Positions 45,207 to 56,829 are shown, numbered from the stretch's first letter. The stretch: DNA of 64,000 nucleotides from a candidate division BRC1 bacterium HGW-BRC1-1 (GCA_002842095.1 PHCB01000006.1:270044-334043); one strand, 5' to 3'. Translations and numbers: made by a program. The notes: generated by a model not told the origin, from the letters alone.

Positions 45207-46124
45207 ATGCGCAAATTCTATGCCTTTCAAGAACAACAACTCGTAGAAACCCAGGACGTAAACGCACCCATCCAGATCGTGGTCAACCCCGACGAAGCGG
45301 AGCGGCGTCTACTCATAGAAACCTTTAATGTGGACGAGCACACGCTCTCATCCGCCGTGGACCCCGATGAACTGGCGCGCCTCGAATTCGAACCCGAACA
45401 CATTGCCATCATCGCCAAGCGTCCCCGCAATTATTCTGGGGGCACCCAGTTGCTCTTCAAGGTCGACTCCACGGGTATGTTTCTCTTCAAAGAGCGCCTC
45501 GTTATCGTCCTCAACGAAGACATTCCCCTCTTCGACAAAAAGCACTTCCGCCGCGTGACACGTGTGCAGGAAGTTATGCTGAAGGTCGTCTATCGGTCCA
45601 TCCTGCACTTCCTCGAACATCTCAAGGTCATCAACATGATCACCGACGAGGTGGAAACGAAGATCAACACGGCCATGGAAAACCGCCACCTGATCAACAT
45701 GTTCGAGCTGGAAAAAAGCATGACGTACTACCTCAATGCGATCCACTCAAACGCCCTGCTCATCGATAAAATCAAATCCAACGCCACCCGACTGGGTCTG
45801 ACCGAAGACGAGATTGAGGTGGTCGACGACATGATCGTCGACAACAGCCAGTGCTTCAAACAGGCCGAGATCTACTCGAACATCATCGCCAGCATGATGG
45901 ACGCCCGCGCCTCCATTGTGAGCAACAACCTGAACGTGCTCATGAAAACGCTCACCATCATCACCCTCGGCATCATGATGCCCACGTTCATCGTGAGCGC
46001 CTTCTCCATGAACGTCAAATATCCCTTCAATACGCAGGGATTAACACCGTTTTTTGTCATCCTCGCGCTGGCCCTCTGCACGGTGGCCGCGTTCATCTAC
46101 TTCATCAGAAAACAAAAGTGGTGA
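45207..46124 (+). CDS. corA: CorA-family divalent cation transporter
   Basis: A 305-residue CorA-type protein: a cytoplasmic alpha/beta N-terminal domain, a long stalk of helices (about 155-245), then two closing membrane helices (about 248-268 and 280-300). The selectivity loop normally reads YGMN; here it is FSMNVKYPF at about residues 271-279, so Gly is replaced by Ser while Met-Asn are kept. The family forms pentameric Mg2+ (or Co2+/Ni2+) channels. Whether the G-to-S change alters selectivity cannot be read from sequence. The ATG at 45207 has no clear ribosome binding site; the upstream frame is closed. Confidence 0.85.
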   Translation: MRKFYAFQEQQLVETQDVNAPIQIVVNPDEAERRLLIETFNVDEHTLSSAVDPDELARLEFEPEHIAIIAKRPRNYSGGTQLLFKVDSTGMFLFKERLVIVLNEDIPLFDKKHFRRVTRVQEVMLKVVYRSILHFLEHLKVINMITDEVETKINTAMENRHLINMFELEKSMTYYLNAIHSNALLIDKIKSNATRLGLTEDEIEVVDDMIVDNSQCFKQAEIYSNIIASMMDARASIVSNNLNVLMKTLTIITLGIMMPTFIVSAFSMNVKYPFNTQGLTPFFVILALALCTVAAFIYFIRKQKW

Positions 46125-46299
46125 GGTAATTCCCCCGCCTTAAAGGATGAAAGGTGCACCCGCCGTGTGAAAACGCCTGAAACGGAAAAACCTCCTTCTT
46201 ACGGGTTACCCCCTCATGCTTTACTTGACTTGACGAATTCTGAGAGTCTGATCTTTGAGGGGAGGATATTAATTATCTCGGGGAGAGAACTGCGCGAAC

Positions 46300-46776
46300 A
46301 TGACAACAGACGAACTTGATCAGGCACTGGCGGCCTTTGACGAGGCTCGCACGACGAAGTTGGACCAACTGCGCGAGATGACTACGGCGCGCGGTAAATT
46401 CCGGCAGGAATTCATGCAGGCTTGCCATCGCGAATGGGTCAAAGCGGCGGAAGACGTTGGCCGCCGGGCCGGCAATCATAATCATCGCGTGGAGGTGCAG
46501 CTCAATCAGGAGCCCCATCAGGAGATGATGTTGATCCGGTTGATACCCAACCTCAAAGATATGGGGCCGTCCATCTATCGCGACTTTGTGTTCCAGGTGA
46601 AAGTGTTCCCCAACGAGGCGATGCTGCGTGTATGCGTGGTGACCGTGACACCGGATCAGCCGGAGTACCTCGGGGCACCCGAGACGTATAAGATGGAAGA
46701 CATGAATGCCGATAATTTCAAGAAGGTGCTGTCGCGCCATCTGGCGTTTATTATAAAGTCGGCAACCCCGAAATAG
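46300..46776 (+). CDS. Hypothetical protein with a helical start
   Basis: A 158-residue cytoplasmic protein with no match I recognise. It begins with a helix ([38 protein letters not shown]) and continues with a beta-rich part ([51 protein letters not shown]). The helix-strand pattern is compatible with a small coil-plus-barrel domain. GGGAGAG precedes the ATG at 46300. It lies 68 bases before uvrB on the same strand, so co-transcription is possible, without telling its function. Confidence 0.75.
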   Translation: MTTDELDQALAAFDEARTTKLDQLREMTTARGKFRQEFMQACHREWVKAAEDVGRRAGNHNHRVEVQLNQEPHQEMMLIRLIPNLKDMGPSIYRDFVFQVKVFPNEAMLRVCVVTVTPDQPEYLGAPETYKMEDMNADNFKKVLSRHLAFIIKSATPK

Positions 46777-46843
46777 GGGACGCGGCTTTCGAAGCTTTTG
46801 CATTCTCCCGCAAAAAGCCCTCCCGTCCGCTGTATGTTATCCT

Positions 46844-48855
<2,012 letters not shown>

Positions 48856-48859
<4 letters not shown>

Positions 48860-49812
48860 TAGGTGGGGCGTGTGGCGTTGTAAGCGGGCGAGGCTAACAT
48901 CTTTTCAATGTTGACCATGGTGGTCAGCGTGACCGTTTCGATGCGCGACCCGGGCGGGAGTTTGTCCAGCGGGATCACGCCGGCGTAGACCGTCACGGTG
49001 AGGTAGGTCGACACGGGAAGCCGCAACGCACCACCGGCCGGAGGAGCGTCCGCGTCCCAGGTGTTGATCCAACCAGAAGCAAACGGAATGACCGCGAGTC
49101 GTTCACTATAACACAACACGCCGAAAGAGAGCACATTAAACGCCACCGGTCCGGTTGACGAAGTAACGGGGTCGCCCGGCGCTACGCCCTCATCCAGCAG
49201 GGTGCGCACCAGCACGTTCTCTTCGCCATCAAAGTTCGTCACCCCATAAGTTGCGCGCTGGTATGGTGCAGTTGAAGTACCCACCGGTGGCTGGAAACGG
49301 AAAGTAAGATCCGAGAGGACATAGGCGGGGTCTTCCAGCACCATTTCATCGCCGGGGTCCGACCAGCCCACCAGCCGCTTGCGCTCAACAATACCGGGAT
49401 TTGTATCAGACAATTGCACATGCCGGTTATGGCTGGCCGCCACCCAGTCGCCATCGGCGTCCACGCCGGTGAATTCCGACTCGTCAATGGCACCATCGCC
49501 GTCGTCATCAATCAGATTACCGGTAAGGATGGGCGTCGAAGAAGTGATCCCCGTGCTGAAAAGCGGCGTTCCGCCCGTGGGCGCGCTATCCGTGGCCGTG
49601 ATCAGATCACGCGACAACTGATCCAGTGCGTGGCGCGCATTAGCCAGTGCTTCCATGCGAACACGGGCGAGGTCGTTGGCACGCATGATTTGGACGAAAG
49701 CCATCGCTGTTCCGGATAAAAAAACGCCAGCTATGGCCATGGCCACCAGAACTTCCACCAGCGACATACCACGTCGCCGCGAGCGAAGGTTAATTACCGA
49801 AGCGGAGTTCAT
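48856..49812 (-). CDS. Prepilin-type protein, PilW/PulJ-like
   Basis: A 318-residue pseudopilin with a class III leader: RRRG followed by [17 protein letters not shown], with the conserved Glu at +5, to be cut by a PilD-type peptidase. The hydrophobic helix is followed by a long beta-rich domain with Asp-rich loops ([18 protein letters not shown]) that resemble calcium sites. It fits a minor pseudopilin (PilW/GspJ type). The ATG at 49812 was chosen because AGGAGGT stands five bases before it; it overlaps the preceding gene by 23 bases, consistent with coupled translation. Confidence 0.85.
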
Positions 49813-50275
49813 ACACGACCTCCTGACTGCTGCGGTAGCTGTTGGCATAACGCACAATAACCCGTGGCACGCCGGCCTCGCCGCGCGGATCGCCGGTCGG
49901 GACGCTGGAATACATCACCGTGTTGCCGATGAACGAATAGGCAAGGTTGGGGTTCTGCGGGAAGGGGACGGGCGTCGTCTCGGTGGTGCGCATCGAGATG
50001 GTCCGCATCAGCGTGCCCGACGAATAAGCATCGTCATCGCGCCGGATCTCCTCTGCCTTCATCTGGGCCAGCAGCGTGGCCTCGGTGAGAAAAGCCGCAT
50101 CGCTGGAGGCCTTCAACGCGTTTGGAATGAGAAAAATGATTGCCACCACTCCGCCCAAAAGGATGGCCAGACTCACCAGCACTTCGATGAGCGAATAGCC
50201 CCGGCGCTGGTGGCGAAGCGAAGCAGATATGATCGGTCGGCATCTCATGGCAATGGCGGCGAGGGATCCCTTCAC
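49790..50275 (-). CDS. Prepilin-type protein, PilV/GspI-like
   Basis: A 161-residue minor pseudopilin. The leader ends RRG, followed by YSLIEVLVSLAILLGGVVAII with Glu at +5. The remainder is small, as in GspI/PilV. The GTG start at 50275 overlaps the stop of the previous gene by four bases (GTGA); an ATG nine codons further in is an alternative. It is the middle of three consecutive minor pilin genes that read 50877 to 48856. Confidence 0.85.
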   Translation of the reverse strand: MKGSLAAIAMRCRPIISASLRHQRRGYSLIEVLVSLAILLGGVVAIIFLIPNALKASSDAAFLTEATLLAQMKAEEIRRDDDAYSSGTLMRTISMRTTETTPVPFPQNPNLAYSFIGNTVMYSSVPTGDPRGEAGVPRVIVRYANSYRSSQEVVYELRFGN

Positions 50276-50877
50276 TTGCGTTCGTTCGGAAAAATTTTCG
50301 ATTTCGCCGTGGGCGAGTACAACTTCACGGTGGTGTACTTCGAATCATCAACGGGGTCGGATGCCGCATCAAGCAGATGGACGGACGCGTAATCCGATGT
50401 GCCATCCGCTTTGAAGACTACAGCCACGTGGCCATTGGCGGCAGTAAGGGTGTTGGTGGTGCCCACGACGATATCCGTCAATTGCACACCCTCGGGTAAA
50501 GGCTGCGGCGTGGTGACCCGGGGAGTGACCCGGCGATAATAGGTGGGGCCAAAGGGAGCATCGGACGATGGGCCTGGTTGCGTGTAATTAGCCAGCACCT
50601 CATCAATCCACACCGAGGGCGAGTCGGCCCCCGTGAGCGGGTCGCGGAACTGGAAAACGACCGTGTACCATTTATTGGCGGAAATAGCCTGAGATCGTGC
50701 TGTCATCAAGACGCTGTTGACCATGGAAGCGGCAGCAGTGATGCGGCGGTCGCGGGCATACCCCGCGTAAATGCCAACGGACGTAGCGGACAGGATGCCC
50801 ACAATGGCCACCACCGCGAGCAATTCCAAAAGGGAAAAGCCACGTCGGGCCCGCAGAATCGTCATTTTAGCCGCCAT
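50272..50877 (-). CDS. Prepilin-type protein, GspH/FimT-like
   Basis: A 201-residue pseudopilin with the leader RARRG and helix FSLLELLAVVAIVGILSAT. The C-terminal domain (MVNSVLMTARSQAISANKW) resembles GspH/FimT. It heads the minor pilin set. ATG 50877 has GGATTGAAG just before it; a start at 50865 is also possible. Confidence 0.85.
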   Translation of the reverse strand: MAAKMTILRARRGFSLLELLAVVAIVGILSATSVGIYAGYARDRRITAAASMVNSVLMTARSQAISANKWYTVVFQFRDPLTGADSPSVWIDEVLANYTQPGPSSDAPFGPTYYRRVTPRVTTPQPLPEGVQLTDIVVGTTNTLTAANGHVAVVFKADGTSDYASVHLLDAASDPVDDSKYTTVKLYSPTAKSKIFPNERK

Positions 50878-51078
50878 CTTCAATCCATTCACCCCTGCAG
50901 GTATATGCCGGTGGGCGCGTTGCGTCAACCCGCCCACGCCCCTAAATGCACGTGAAGTGGGATAAAATCAGTAAATCAGAAACTCATTGGGCCACCCTCA
51001 CGCACGAATGCAACGTTGTAGTGGCAGAAAACGTCCGACTTTTTTTATGCTGAGAGCTGTGAGCGACCCCAACGAAAA

Positions 51079-51112
51079 AGCAGAGCGACCAGATTTCTCT
51101 GACCGCTCTGCT
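51079..51112 (-). terminator. Hairpin terminator for the GspG-like gene (minus strand)
   Basis: Read on the minus strand: AGCAGAGCGGTCAGA, loop, TCTGGTCGCTCTGCT followed by TTTTTCG. The stem is strong with two mismatches. The MITE-like element at 51149-51532 lies between this terminator and the gene's stop codon. Confidence 0.7.
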
Positions 51113-51148
51113 CAATAGCACGAGGGCCTGAAGCCCGGAAACTTCGAT

Positions 51149-51532
51149 TAGAGCAGTTTTGACGTAAGTGTTAACATATCCTGCAATCTCGAAATAGTTG
51201 GAGCCTTGGGTTCAGGGCGACTGTGCATGCAGGGCAAACTGGAGGCCGGGTGGAGGCCTGAGGCAGACCTTGCGCAGATAATGGCTTGCCGATTGCGCGC
51301 CAATTGCACCGCTTGCACACCGCTTGCACACCGGTTGCACGCCGGTTGCACGCCGGTTGCATGCCGCCAGCAAGTGTGCAAGAGGGAGGCGGTAGCATCA
51401 GGCACCCATGCGCTGCCGTGATGGCCACCGACATCAGGGACCGTGATGGCCACCGACATCAGGGATGGGTGGTCACAATTCGACATCCCAACGCACCACG
51501 AGTCTGTAATCATTTGAATCGAAAATGCTCTA
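51149..51532. mobile_element. MITE-like element, complete copy (C), 384 bp
   Basis: Same family as 7035-7394, about 85-90 percent alike by eye. Left end TAGAGCAGTTTTGA, right end GAAAATGCTCTA, TA at both ends. It contains five 11-base TTGCACACCGG-type units and a 25-bp tandem duplication at 51416-51465 that accounts for most of its extra length. The right-end CTCTA provides the stop codon (TAG on the minus strand, 51530-51532) of the neighbouring pseudopilin gene. No transposase inside. Confidence 0.8.
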
Positions 51533-52147
51533 GACCGAAAGACCGCCCGGCCCAAAACGGAATATGTCGCCAAAACTGATGGTGCCATTGGACGAATCGT
51601 AAGGCATCATCCTGGGACGCTTGGAATTGTCATAGGATGAATTCTGATCGGGTCCAAAGGAGTATAGTATCCAAGCCGATTGCCTGTCAAAAAATGCTCC
51701 CCGCACCCCCGGAGGGGAACCATCGGGATCCATCGCTGCTGCGAAATCGAGCAGTATACCGTAGCGTTCCAGATAGTTGTAATAACGGTAATATCCCTGA
51801 TCGCCCCAAGCCGCCCTGGATTTAAAGGGATCCAGCAGGATGGAAGTTATATATGAAATCGGTGTGGTCAGGTGGCTCTGCGCATGTAGTTCGCGGGCGC
51901 CATCAGTAGCGTGGCCGTAACTTGCGGCAATATATTCCGGTGGATACTTATTGTTATTATCAACCGCATAGGACTCCAGAGCGGTGGCCATGGTACGCAT
52001 GTCAGCACGAGTCCGCGAAACCTTGGAGCGAGTCTGTGCTTCGAGAAAGTTGGGAACAGCGATGGCCGCCAGAATAGCGATAATGGCAACCACGATGAGC
52101 AATTCAATGAGCGTGAATGCTTTTAATCCGAATCGATGAGAGAACAT
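51530..52147 (-). CDS. Prepilin-type protein, GspG-like
   Basis: A 205-residue major-type pseudopilin. The prepilin leader has KA-F start after AFTLIELLIVVAIIAILAA with Glu at +5, followed by VPNFLEAQTRSKVSRTRADM typical of GspG/PilE-type and DUF1559-like pilins. C-terminal part YYNYLERYGILLD and FSFGPDQNSS. A good ribosome binding site (TTGGAGGA) precedes the ATG. Its stop codon is made by the end of the adjacent MITE copy, so the last residues may have been changed by insertion. Confidence 0.85.
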   Translation of the reverse strand: MFSHRFGLKAFTLIELLIVVAIIAILAAIAVPNFLEAQTRSKVSRTRADMRTMATALESYAVDNNNKYPPEYIAASYGHATDGARELHAQSHLTTPISYITSILLDPFKSRAAWGDQGYYRYYNYLERYGILLDFAAAMDPDGSPPGVRGAFFDRQSAWILYSFGPDQNSSYDNSKRPRMMPYDSSNGTISFGDIFRFGPGGLSV

Positions 52148-52170
52148 CGGGGCGTTCCTCCAATTGTTTT

Positions 52171-52195
52171 ATGGGCAAATTTACATTTGACCCAT
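52171..52195. promoter_or_regulatory. Palindrome upstream of the GspG-like gene
   Basis: ATGGGCAAATTTAC and TTTGACCCAT form a near-perfect inverted repeat (ATGGGxCAAAT type) about 24 bases before the ATG on the minus strand, between the start and any promoter. It may be an operator or a 5' leader hairpin. Confidence 0.45.
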
Positions 52196-52424
52196 AAATT
52201 TACGACTCGTCCTTGCAATAAGAGAGGGAGTCAATACAGAAATTACAGTGATTAATAATTCCACGAAAGAAAAGTATTTTGTCCCTGAAATGCCAAGTGA
52301 CCCTCAGGTTATTCCCGTATTCAGGGGCGCAGTTGCGCCGCCACAGGGTGGGTGAACACGGCAAGGTCGTGCGGCCCGGTGCACAGGCGGAATCTGCGAA
52401 ATGGTGACGCCCGTTACCGGACCG
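52196..52424. other. Intergenic region upstream of the GspG-like gene
   Basis: About 230 bases beyond the palindrome, AT-rich near the gene and holding its presumed promoter; a TTGACT occurs on the minus strand near 52230-52240 but no convincing -10 at the right distance is apparent. The rest contains no gene. Confidence 0.4.
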
Positions 52425-53834
52425 TCACATGTCCTCCAGGGCCATGCCCTTCGTCTCTTTCACCATCGTGAGCACGAAGATTCCCGACAACACCGCGGCA
52501 GCCGCATAGATTCCGTAGGCGAAGCCCAGGCCGAGGCCGTGCAGCATGAGCGGGAACGTCATGGTGATGGCAAAGTTCGCAATCCACTGCACTGCCGCTC
52601 CGATGGCCAATGCCAGGGCGCGGATCCGGTTGTTGAACATCTCACCGAGCATCACCCACACCACCGGACCCCACGAGACGCCGAAGGAGAACACGAACAT
52701 GTTGGCGGCCACGAGGGCCACGATGCCCACCGTCCGCGTGAGTTGCAGGTTGCCGTCGGCGCCGACCGGAGCGCCCGAGAACAGGAAACTCATCAGGCCG
52801 AGCGTGATGGCCATGCCCACCGAACCGGCCAGGAGCAGAGGGCGGCGTCCCACGCGGTCCACGAACATGATCGCCACCACTGTGGATCCGACGTTCACCG
52901 TGCCGGTGATGATGTTGATGAGAAGCGAGTTCTGCTCGCTGAGGCCCACCGCGCTCCAGAGCACCGCGCCGTAGTAAAAGATCACGTTGATGCCCACGAA
53001 CTGCTGGAAAGCCGATAGGAGCATGCCGACCACCACGATCCGCTGGGGCAGCCCGTTGGGGCCCAACAGGTCGCTCAGCCGCGGCTTGTGGTCGCTGTCC
53101 ACGGTGCGACGGATCTCCCGCAAACGCATGGGGACGTCCGGCTCGCCTACCCTCTCCAGCACGATCGCCGCCTCTTCATCCCGCCCCTGCTGCACGAGAA
53201 AACGCGGGCTTTCCGGGATGAGCAGGGCGCCGATGCCATACAACAGGGCGGGCACTGCCTCAACCCCGTACATCCAGCGCCATGCGCTTACACTGAGCCA
53301 TAATTCATTGGTCACTCCCCCGGCAATATAAGCCAGCAGGTAGTTGCTGACGAATGCCATGAAGATGCCGATCACGATCGCCATCTGTTGGAGCGTTCCC
53401 AGCCTTCCCCGGAGGCGGGCGGGCGAAACCTCTGCAATGTAGGCCGGGGCGATGACGCTTGCCGCACCAACCGCCAGACCACCGACGAGCCGGAAGAAGA
53501 CGAAAGTCTCAGTGTTCATGGCTGCCGCGCATCCCAGCGCGCTGATCACGAATAAGACGCTGGTCAGCACCATCACGGGCTTACGCCCGAAGCGGTTGGC
53601 CAGCCGCCCCGCAAAAAGGGCGCCCACCGCGCAACCGAGAAGCACCGACGCAACCGAGAATCCCGTGCCAGCAGCCCCCGTGCCGAAGGCCTTACCCAGC
53701 GCATCCACAGTGCCGTTGATGACCGAGCTGTCGAAACCGAACAGGAAGCCACCAGCAGCCGCGGCACATGAGATCAGGATGACAAATGGAAGGGTTGCGT
53801 GAATCTGCTGAGGAGATGCTGGCTGCCTGCTCAT
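52425..53834 (-). CDS. Sugar porter (MFS) transporter
   Basis: A 469-residue major-facilitator protein with twelve membrane helices. Signatures of the sugar porter family: GGFLFGFDSSVINGT, GRLANRFGRKPVM, SPARLRGRLGTLQQ, PESPRFLVQQGRDEEA after the sixth helix, DRVGRRPLLLAGS. It is probably a proton-coupled uptake system for a hexose or pentose. The ATG at 53834 (MSRQP) was chosen over an upstream in-frame start because CGGAG precedes it at a usual spacing. A beta-lactamase-like gene follows upstream with its own start. Confidence 0.92.
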   Translation of the reverse strand: MSRQPASPQQIHATLPFVILISCAAAAGGFLFGFDSSVINGTVDALGKAFGTGAAGTGFSVASVLLGCAVGALFAGRLANRFGRKPVMVLTSVLFVISALGCAAAMNTETFVFFRLVGGLAVGAASVIAPAYIAEVSPARLRGRLGTLQQMAIVIGIFMAFVSNYLLAYIAGGVTNELWLSVSAWRWMYGVEAVPALLYGIGALLIPESPRFLVQQGRDEEAAIVLERVGEPDVPMRLREIRRTVDSDHKPRLSDLLGPNGLPQRIVVVGMLLSAFQQFVGINVIFYYGAVLWSAVGLSEQNSLLINIITGTVNVGSTVVAIMFVDRVGRRPLLLAGSVGMAITLGLMSFLFSGAPVGADGNLQLTRTVGIVALVAANMFVFSFGVSWGPVVWVMLGEMFNNRIRALALAIGAAVQWIANFAITMTFPLMLHGLGLGFAYGIYAAAAVLSGIFVLTMVKETKGMALEDM

Positions 53835-53952
53835 GGGGCGGACTCCGAAATGAAATGGTGGCCGGTGATGATTCACCTGATGCGCTGCGGTTAACAGGAC
53901 GAGGTGAAACAGGCAACAATCAATCCGCGCCCTTCCCTTGCCCGAGCTGCCT

Positions 53953-54981
53953 TTATAACACTGCCAGAATGTCTCGCGTAATTTTGTGGGTTTGGGTTCC
54001 GGTGCGGTTAGCCATGGCCAAAACAGCCACGCCGGCTACCGGCAGGCGCCGCACGCAGGAGTTGAACCCCGTCGTGTTGCCGGTGTGATATACTATCTCG
54101 CGCCCATCGGAGACTTTTTCCAACCGCCACCCCAGGCCATAAGGGAGCGCCCGCCCCTGGTTGTCGCGAGCATATGCAAAGGCTTCCTTCCAATCGGCCC
54201 GCGGCAACAGCGTCTCTTCGTAGATCGAAGCATCCCAAAGGGCGTAGTCGGGAGCGGTGGTGTAAATGCCCCCATCGCCCAGCACCGCGCTGGTTAAACC
54301 CTGATCCGCATCCTGCCACCGCCCGTCACGGAACGCGCACCCATAAGCGCGCTTTTGCACCGGCGGCCCGCCCGCCACATAAGCCAGCGTGTTGTGCATG
54401 GCCAGCGGATCAAAAATCGCCTCTTTCAAAAATGAGGGGAACGAGCACCCCGAGGCTCGCTCCACCACATTGGCCAGCAGAGCATAGCCGGTGTTGCTGT
54501 AATAAAACTTTTCCCCGGCGGAAAAACGAGTGCGGTTCTCACCCGCCATCAACTCCAGTACATCTGCATCCGTGAGTTGGGTGCTGCGCCCCGCGGGAAT
54601 AATGTCTTCGTAGGGCCACACACCGGAGGTGTGCGTGAGCAGGTGGCGCAACGTCATGGTGGCGGCCCATGGGGGCAGTTGCGGCAGATGGCGCTTTACG
54701 CTGTCTTCCAGGCTCAACCGTCCCCGCCGCCGCAAAATCAAAACAGCCGCGGCGGTGAATTGCTTGCTCACCGAAGCAAGCCGGAAAGCCGTGTCGGCCT
54801 CGATGGCCGGTGCACCCGACGCAGGCAACCCCGCAAGTCCGCAACAGACCAGCGCCGAGATCTGTCCGCGCCGAAACACGGCCACGCAAAGCCCGGGCTC
54901 GTCGTTGTTGGCGGACATGTGACGCTGCATCGCCTGCGCAAGCAGTGCCTCATCGTGACTCATGGGAAAAAGTTCGCTCAT
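53953..54981 (-). CDS. Class C beta-lactamase-like serine hydrolase
   Basis: A 342-residue serine hydrolase of the beta-lactamase/AmpC-related penicillin-binding superfamily. The nucleophile motif SxxK is in RLASVSKQFTAA (residues about 70-81), YxN in FYYSNTGYA, and the third motif HTG in YHTGNTTG. There is no clear signal peptide, so it may be cytoplasmic or exported by another route. Substrates of this subgroup (peptides, esters, beta-lactams) vary, and no specific resistance claim can be made. It stands alone with a 40-base gap to the histidine kinase gene. Confidence 0.88.
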   Translation of the reverse strand: MSELFPMSHDEALLAQAMQRHMSANNDEPGLCVAVFRRGQISALVCCGLAGLPASGAPAIEADTAFRLASVSKQFTAAAVLILRRRGRLSLEDSVKRHLPQLPPWAATMTLRHLLTHTSGVWPYEDIIPAGRSTQLTDADVLELMAGENRTRFSAGEKFYYSNTGYALLANVVERASGCSFPSFLKEAIFDPLAMHNTLAYVAGGPPVQKRAYGCAFRDGRWQDADQGLTSAVLGDGGIYTTAPDYALWDASIYEETLLPRADWKEAFAYARDNQGRALPYGLGWRLEKVSDGREIVYHTGNTTGFNSCVRRLPVAGVAVLAMANRTGTQTHKITRDILAVL

Positions 54982-55020
54982 ATATGTAGTCCGACACTAA
55001 ACGACCCGAATCGTCTGACG

Positions 55021-56829
55021 CTATCCTTCCCCAGCGGTGTTCGTTTTTTCAACCGCCTCAACGGAGGAGGCTTCCGGCGCCAATGGCAGATCAAGGTGAA
55101 AGCGCGTCAGGCTTCCCGGAGCGCTCTCCAGGGTGAGCGACCCGTTATGCTCGCGGGCAATGCCGTGGCTGATGGACAGGCCCAACCCCGTCCCCTCGTT
55201 GCGTGGCTTGGTGGTAAAGAAAGGATCGAACACCCTCTCCCGAATCTGAGGCGACACTCCGGAACCGTTATCTTCCACCGTCGTCCGAAGGTATCGGGTC
55301 CCATTGAGAGTCACATTGAAAATCAGACTAATGCGCCGCCCGTTGGATTTATCAATGGGAGCATCCTTCAGTGCGTCGCGGGCATTGGTCAGCAGGTTCA
55401 ACAGGATTTGTTGAATCTGTTGCGGCCGGCACAAAACCGGTGGGAGATCAGACGGTTCCTCCACGCTCAGCACAATGTTGTCGTGGCGCATGATGGTGCG
55501 CACCAGTGGCAACGTTCGCGCAACGATGTCGCTCATGCACGCGGGCTGAAGGGGCGTTTCGGTGGTCTCCTGACGCGAGAATGCCAGCAGATTGCTCACA
55601 ATATCCGCAACCCGTTCGCTCTGGCGGACGATCTCACCCGCGCTTTCGTGTGCCTCGCCGCCCGCCCGGGGATCATCACGGATGAACTCGGCATAATTCA
55701 AGATGCCGGTAAGGGGATTGTTGATTTCGTGCGCCACTCCGGCCGCCAGTGTGCCGATGCTCTCCAGCTTCTGCTGCTGGCGCAGGTGAGCCTCCACCAT
55801 AATATCGCGAGTTACATCGCGCTTCACCGCCACATAGTTGACGATCTCTCCGCCTGCGTTGCGCACCGGCGTGATGGAGCCCTCCTCCTCGTAAACCGTA
55901 CCGTCTTTGCGGCGGTTGCACAAGTGACCTTTCCACACATTGCCGGCGGAAATGGTTTTCCACATCTCCGCGTAGAACTCCGGACCATGTCGATCGCTTT
56001 TTAAAATTCTGGGATTTTGGCTCAACGCCTCATCCCGGGAATAACCACTCACAGCTTCGAACGCGGGATTCACATATTCGATATTACCCTTGGCATCGGT
56101 GATGACGATCGCCTCGGTGGCCTGTTCGATGGCCGCCGAAAGGCGCATCCGATCCTCCTCCTTGCGGAGGCTCTCAGTAATGTCCGACACACGGGCCAGC
56201 AGAAGATGGCTATCCGCCAGATTAAGCCGCACGATAGCGAGTGAACCCCAGAATGCGTTGCCCCTGAAAGTCAGAAACTTGAATTCACGAGTCCAAGTCT
56301 CCCCTTCATCAATGCGACGATAGGCTTCCGTGGCCACTTCCTCGGGAACAGTCATTGTTGCCAGGCTATGGCCCGTGCGTCCTAGAATCTGGTCGCGATC
56401 GTCGCACTCGAAAAGATCCAGCGTGCGTTGATTGCAATCAATGATCTGTCGCGTGGCACCATCAATGACGCATAGCGCATCCATCGACCCGTTAAAAATT
56501 GCGTCCAGCATTTTCTGGCTGTTCACCAGCGCCTCGGCAGTTTGGTCCGTCTCCACCAACCGCCGAATCAATTTGTCGGCCTTGAGACGCTCCGTGTGAC
56601 CTTTCCACAGACGATAGAGCACCCAGAACAACAGCACCAATGAGATAAGATGAACCAAATCAATGAAAAAAGAACTGTGGAAGAAGTGGTCCGTCAGTGA
56701 GGTGCCGGGGTTTTCCGCGCCCGCAGCGGGAGACACACCCAACCACCCCAAAGCCAAAAAGGCCATCAGGCGGTAGCGTCGGGTTGCCAGCAAGGAGCCT
56801 AAACCACGGGTTGAGAAATGAAGTTTCAA
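55021..56829 (-). CDS. Membrane PAS sensor histidine kinase
   Basis: A 602-residue kinase if it starts at TTG 56829 (KLHFSTRG), where an N-terminal hydrophobic stretch with LMAFLALGWLGVSPAAGAEN looks like a signal sequence; an ATG at 56928 with an unlikely N-terminus is the alternative. A membrane helix is at about residues 70-90 (LVHLISLVLLFWVLYRLW). Two or three PAS domains follow (SMDALCVIDG, TEAIVITDAKGNIEYVNPAF with a PAC segment). The HisKA domain carries GVAHEINNPLTGILN and the ATPase domain shows ILLNLLTNARDAL, VEDNGSGVS and GTGLGLSI. It resembles NtrB-like kinases. No response regulator is adjacent, so it is an orphan. Confidence 0.9.
   Translation of the reverse strand: MKLHFSTRGLGSLLATRRYRLMAFLALGWLGVSPAAGAENPGTSLTDHFFHSSFFIDLVHLISLVLLFWVLYRLWKGHTERLKADKLIRRLVETDQTAEALVNSQKMLDAIFNGSMDALCVIDGATRQIIDCNQRTLDLFECDDRDQILGRTGHSLATMTVPEEVATEAYRRIDEGETWTREFKFLTFRGNAFWGSLAIVRLNLADSHLLLARVSDITESLRKEEDRMRLSAAIEQATEAIVITDAKGNIEYVNPAFEAVSGYSRDEALSQNPRILKSDRHGPEFYAEMWKTISAGNVWKGHLCNRRKDGTVYEEEGSITPVRNAGGEIVNYVAVKRDVTRDIMVEAHLRQQQKLESIGTLAAGVAHEINNPLTGILNYAEFIRDDPRAGGEAHESAGEIVRQSERVADIVSNLLAFSRQETTETPLQPACMSDIVARTLPLVRTIMRHDNIVLSVEEPSDLPPVLCRPQQIQQILLNLLTNARDALKDAPIDKSNGRRISLIFNVTLNGTRYLRTTVEDNGSGVSPQIRERVFDPFFTTKPRNEGTGLGLSISHGIAREHNGSLTLESAPGSLTRFHLDLPLAPEASSVEAVEKTNTAGEG

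Noticed and set aside
54577-56004. Plus-strand frame across the beta-lactamase-like and kinase genes
   Set aside because: Crosses two real minus-strand genes and has no coding features of its own.
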